From Corynebacterium phoceense (lineage in GTDB: Bacteria; Actinomycetota; Actinomycetes; Mycobacteriales; Mycobacteriaceae), in NCBI RefSeq assembly GCF_900092335.1, contig NZ_LT596208.1, positions 1,274,170 through 1,311,034 on the forward strand: a stretch of 36,865 nt of DNA, given 5' to 3'. Within the stretch, counting starts at the first letter, position 1; each line of letters begins with the position of its first letter. Positions 34,602 through 36,865 of the stretch are shown piece by piece. The notes beneath the pieces were generated by a model that saw nothing but the letters and a program-made list of their open reading frames with translations, was not told where the DNA came from and made no database searches. A program made the translations under genes and the position numbers.

Positions 34602-34680
34602 AGTTGGGGCGATCCTCCTTGTTGATCAAACAATGTTCGTTGAAACAGCGTAGTCGACGCACGCGCCGCGCGCCGCTCTA

Positions 34681-34701
34681 GGGGGCTAGAAAAATGCCCC
34701 C
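34681..34701 (-). terminator. Hairpin upstream of tsf
   Basis: GGGGGC (34681-34686) pairs with GCCCCC (34696-34701) around a 9-nt loop that contains ATTTTT on the minus strand. It lies in the rpsB-tsf gap, about 80 nt before tsf, and may be an attenuator or part of the leader. Confidence 0.4.
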
Positions 34702-34769
34702 GCGCCGTCGAAATACCGTGCCACGGCTCCACACGCGCGCGATGCACGTGAGACACGTCGTGTCACGAC

Positions 34770-34805
34770 AAACCCCCGTGGCCTTAGTCGGCACAACGGG
34801 GGTTT
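34770..34805 (-). terminator. rpsB terminator
   Basis: AAACCCCCGT and ACGGGGGTTT are perfect 10-bp arms around a 16-nt loop that can pair further, just after the rpsB stop. A second small palindrome lies at about 34748-34770 (GACAC-GTC-GTGTC). Confidence 0.8.
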
Positions 34806-34833
34806 AAAAGTCAGCCACAGAAATTAATCTGTA

Positions 34834-35640
34834 TTACTCAGCGGACTCGGCAGAAGCCGGGTCGGATGCAGCAGCGGCCTCAGCGGCGTCGCGCTGCTCC
34901 TTTTCTGCGGAGTCGCCAGCGGCTTCCTTAGCAGCGGCAAGCTGGCGCTCTTCGCGAGCCTTCTTGCCCTCTTCCACAGCGGTGGAGATGATGCCGGTGA
35001 GCAGCTTGGTGGCGCGGATGGCGTCGTCGTTGCCCGGAATCGGGAAGTCGACCTCGTCCGGATCGCAGTTGGTGTCAAGGATGGCAACAACCGGGATGTT
35101 GAGCTTGTGAGCTTCCTTGACCGCGATGTGCTCCTTGTTGGTGTCAACAATCCACAGGGCGGACGGAGCCTTGGACATGTCAGAGATGCCGCCCAGGACG
35201 CGCTCCAGCTTGGTGCGCTCGCGGGTGAGCATGAGAACTTCCTTCTTGGTGCGGCCCTTGTAGCCGTCCTCAGCGGCGTCCATGGCCTGAAGCTCCTTCA
35301 TGCGCTTCAGACGCTTGGACACGGTCTGGAAGTTGGTGAGCATGCCGCCCAGCCAGCGGTGGTTGACGTACGGCATACCCACGCGGGTAGCTTCCTCAGC
35401 CACGGCTTCCTGAGCCTGCTTCTTCGTACCCACGAACAGGATGGTGCCGCCGTGTGCGACGGTCTCCTTGACGAACTCGAAAGCCTCGTCAATGTAAGTC
35501 AGCGTCTGCTGCAGGTCGATGATGTAGATGCCATTACGGTCAGTGAAGATGAAACGACGCATCTTCGGATTCCAGCGACGGGTCTGGTGACCGAAGTGGA
35601 CACCGGCGTCGAGGAGCTCGCGCATGGTTACAACTGCCAT
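34834..35640 (-). CDS. rpsB: 30S ribosomal protein S2
   Basis: Small-subunit protein S2. The 268 residues begin [20 protein letters not shown], with [36 protein letters not shown], and [20 protein letters not shown] typical of the family. The C-terminal tail (about 230-268) is rich in Ala, Glu and Lys. ATG 35640 gives the family start; the frame is open 36 nt further upstream without a family match. A TTGACA lies on the minus strand (35730-35725) but I see no well-spaced -10. Confidence 0.98.
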   Translation of the reverse strand: MAVVTMRELLDAGVHFGHQTRRWNPKMRRFIFTDRNGIYIIDLQQTLTYIDEAFEFVKETVAHGGTILFVGTKKQAQEAVAEEATRVGMPYVNHRWLGGMLTNFQTVSKRLKRMKELQAMDAAEDGYKGRTKKEVLMLTRERTKLERVLGGISDMSKAPSALWIVDTNKEHIAVKEAHKLNIPVVAILDTNCDPDEVDFPIPGNDDAIRATKLLTGIISTAVEEGKKAREERQLAAAKEAAGDSAEKEQRDAAEAAAASDPASAESAE

Positions 35641-35935
35641 GATTCGCTCGCTTTCTATTTTCTTTAGGTTTTCCAATACGTGTTGTGCGGGCTTTTATCC
35701 CACACCCTGGCTGCAAGTCCTAGCTGTCAACACCCAAGTCATGAACAGATTCGGGACCACGTTGACTGCGTCATTGTTCTTGCCGCGCGTAGTCAATGAG
35801 TCCAAAGGACACACTGCTGCCGGATAGCTTATATGCTTCGCCACGCTTTGCCAAAACGGCGCGCACGCGAACTGCCTGCAAAATCCCACCAACACAACCT
35901 AGCGCTCTGCCCCAAAATCCGGCATGGTGGAGACC
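35641..35935. other. Divergent gap between rpsB and the M23 gene
   Basis: The 295-bp gap must contain the rpsB promoter and that of the M23 gene. TTGACA (minus, 35730-35725) and CAAAAT (plus, 35913-35918) are candidate elements. I see no coding region or RNA gene in it. Confidence 0.4.
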
Positions 35936-36448
35936 ATGAAACTCTCTCGCCTCATTTTTAGTTCTCTCCTTATTACTGCAACCACTTTCGCCACAGGCGC
36001 TACGCTTCCGGCCGCCGCCGCACCATCGCCCACCGCCGCGCAGCCCTCCGCCCGCGGCTATTCGCCACCCGTTCCACTCCGCGTTATCCGCGCCTTCGAT
36101 AATCCGGACCACAATTGGCTGCCGGGACACCGCGGCGTCGATCTTGCGGCAGACGTTGGCCAGCCCATTGCCGCCGCGGGCCCCGGGACCGTCGCCTTCG
36201 CAGGCGTTGTCGCCGGCACCCCGTCGGTTTCCGTCGAGCACGCGGACGGACTGCGCACCACTTACTCCCCCGTCTACGCCCACGTCCAGGTCGGGCAGAC
36301 AGTCGCCGCCGGAGACGTACTCGGCACGCTCGCGCCTACCTTCGACGGCTATCCCGGCCTGCATTGGGGCGCACTCGACGGCCCGGATTCTTATCTCAAT
36401 CCACTCGAGCTTCTTGATGCCCCCACGATCCGCCTGAAGCCCGTCTAG
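35936..36448 (+). CDS. Secreted M23 (LytM) peptidase-domain protein
   Basis: The 170-residue precursor has a signal peptide ending LPAAAA (about residue 25), followed by a short Ala/Pro/Ser linker and an M23 domain. The domain shows HRGVDLAADVGQPIAAAGPG, which supplies the His and Asp zinc ligands, and LHWGAL, the expected third-ligand HxG-type motif. The usual first His of the HxH/HLH segment is not obvious (YSPVYAHVQVG contains one His), so whether it is an active endopeptidase or an amidase activator is open. An in-frame ATG at 35924 is an alternative start. It is divergent from rpsB, an arrangement also seen in mycobacteria. Confidence 0.85.
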   Translation: MKLSRLIFSSLLITATTFATGATLPAAAAPSPTAAQPSARGYSPPVPLRVIRAFDNPDHNWLPGHRGVDLAADVGQPIAAAGPGTVAFAGVVAGTPSVSVEHADGLRTTYSPVYAHVQVGQTVAAGDVLGTLAPTFDGYPGLHWGALDGPDSYLNPLELLDAPTIRLKPV

Positions 36449-36458
36449 GTCTGCGTCC

Positions 36459-36865
36459 TTAAGCCCGCGGGTGCGCCTGCTCGTAAATCTTCTTCAGGCG
36501 TGCCGCGGAGACGTGGGTATAGACCTGCGTTGTCTGGAGCGAGGCGTGTCCCAGCACTTCCTGGACCACGCGGAGGTCGGCGCCGCCCTCGAGCAGGTGT
36601 GTCGCCGCCGAGTGCCGCAGCCCGTGTGGTGTTAGTCCCGTCGTCCCGGTGACCTGGCTGGCGCGCTCCACAACGCGGCGCACCTGACGCTGGTCGATCC
36701 TCTTGCCGCGCGTGCCGAGAAAAAGCGCGTTCTCGTCTGCTGCGGGTGGAAACTCGCCGCGCACGTCGAGCCACGCGGCAATCGCGTCTGCGGCGGCATG
36801 TCCGAAGGGCACGACGCGTTGCTTATTGCCTTTACCGGTCACGCGCGCGGTGCGGCGTGACAAGT
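36459..36865 (-). CDS. xerC: Tyrosine recombinase XerC-type, C-terminal part; 5' end outside window
   Basis: The visible 135 residues form most of the catalytic domain of a tyrosine recombinase. The beta-hairpin [14 protein letters not shown] carries the catalytic Lys. [15 protein letters not shown] contains the His-x-x-Arg pair, [13 protein letters not shown] the second His, and [21 protein letters not shown] the nucleophilic Tyr. The first catalytic Arg lies beyond the window edge. XerC resolves chromosome dimers at dif with XerD. Placement next to rpsB and the M23 gene, as in other corynebacteria and mycobacteria, supports housekeeping XerC rather than a phage integrase. Confidence 0.9.
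   Translation of the reverse strand, partial: LSRRTARVTGKGNKQRVVPFGHAAADAIAAWLDVRGEFPPAADENALFLGTRGKRIDQRQVRRVVERASQVTGTTGLTPHGLRHSAATHLLEGGADLRVVQEVLGHASLQTTQVYTHVSAARLKKIYEQAHPRA

Noticed and set aside
36459-36865. Phage or island integrase at the right edge
   Set aside because: Its position beside rpsB and the M23 gene is the usual one for housekeeping xerC, and no att-like repeat or phage gene is visible.

Overview
The window is a chromosomal segment of a Corynebacterium (GC roughly 60 percent). Support comes from the gene content (mycothione reductase, malate:quinone oxidoreductase, an Rpf-type muralidase, DUF4921, DUF2631) and from blocks whose order is shared by corynebacteria and mycobacteria: dxr-rip1-ispG, then pbp-lipo and map, and rpsB-tsf-pyrH-frr-cdsA-rlmN. 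I cannot name the species from sequence alone. Many genes have a TANNNT -10 hexamer ending 6-8 nt before the start codon, which is typical of leaderless actinobacterial transcripts.

Layout. 1-5.1 kb: end of a DUF4439-like gene, an MMPL exporter, a minimal secreted Rpf protein, a DoxX-type membrane protein and proS. 5.1-10.5 kb: yaaA, a membrane-anchored alpha/beta hydrolase, a DUF4921 (GalT/HIT-like) gene, and a phzF-selO pair. 10.5-12.75 kb: a small accessory patch with a 22-bp-periodic repeat array, a DUF4143 ATPase, and a 5'-truncated trpB remnant abutting the mqo terminator. 12.8-17.2 kb: mqo, an alpha/beta hydrolase, mtr. 17.2-19.6 kb: two tandem copies of a two-gene cassette (ABAB) for small secreted proteins with a C-terminal hydrophobic helix, behind long structured leaders. 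19.7-26.3 kb, minus strand: map, a lipoprotein class B PBP, ispG, the site-2 protease rip1, dxr. 26.4-29.5 kb: a DUF2631 membrane protein and an ABC exporter pair. 29.5-35.6 kb: rlmN, lapA, cdsA, frr, pyrH, tsf, rpsB. 35.9-36.9 kb: an M23 endopeptidase-like protein and the C-terminal half of a XerC-type recombinase.

Most of the segment is core machinery: translation (proS, rpsB, tsf, frr, rlmN, map), isoprenoid and phospholipid supply (dxr, ispG, cdsA), envelope building and proteolysis (PBP, Rip1, Rpf, M23, MMPL), and redox or central metabolism (mtr, mqo). The least explained parts are the ABAB secreted-protein cassettes, the five-copy 22-bp array upstream of the DUF4143 ATPase, and a perfect 13-bp inverted repeat that places the start codon of the ABC ATPase gene in its 5-nt loop. 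These are the main candidates for undescribed biology here. Functional statements about them are inference.
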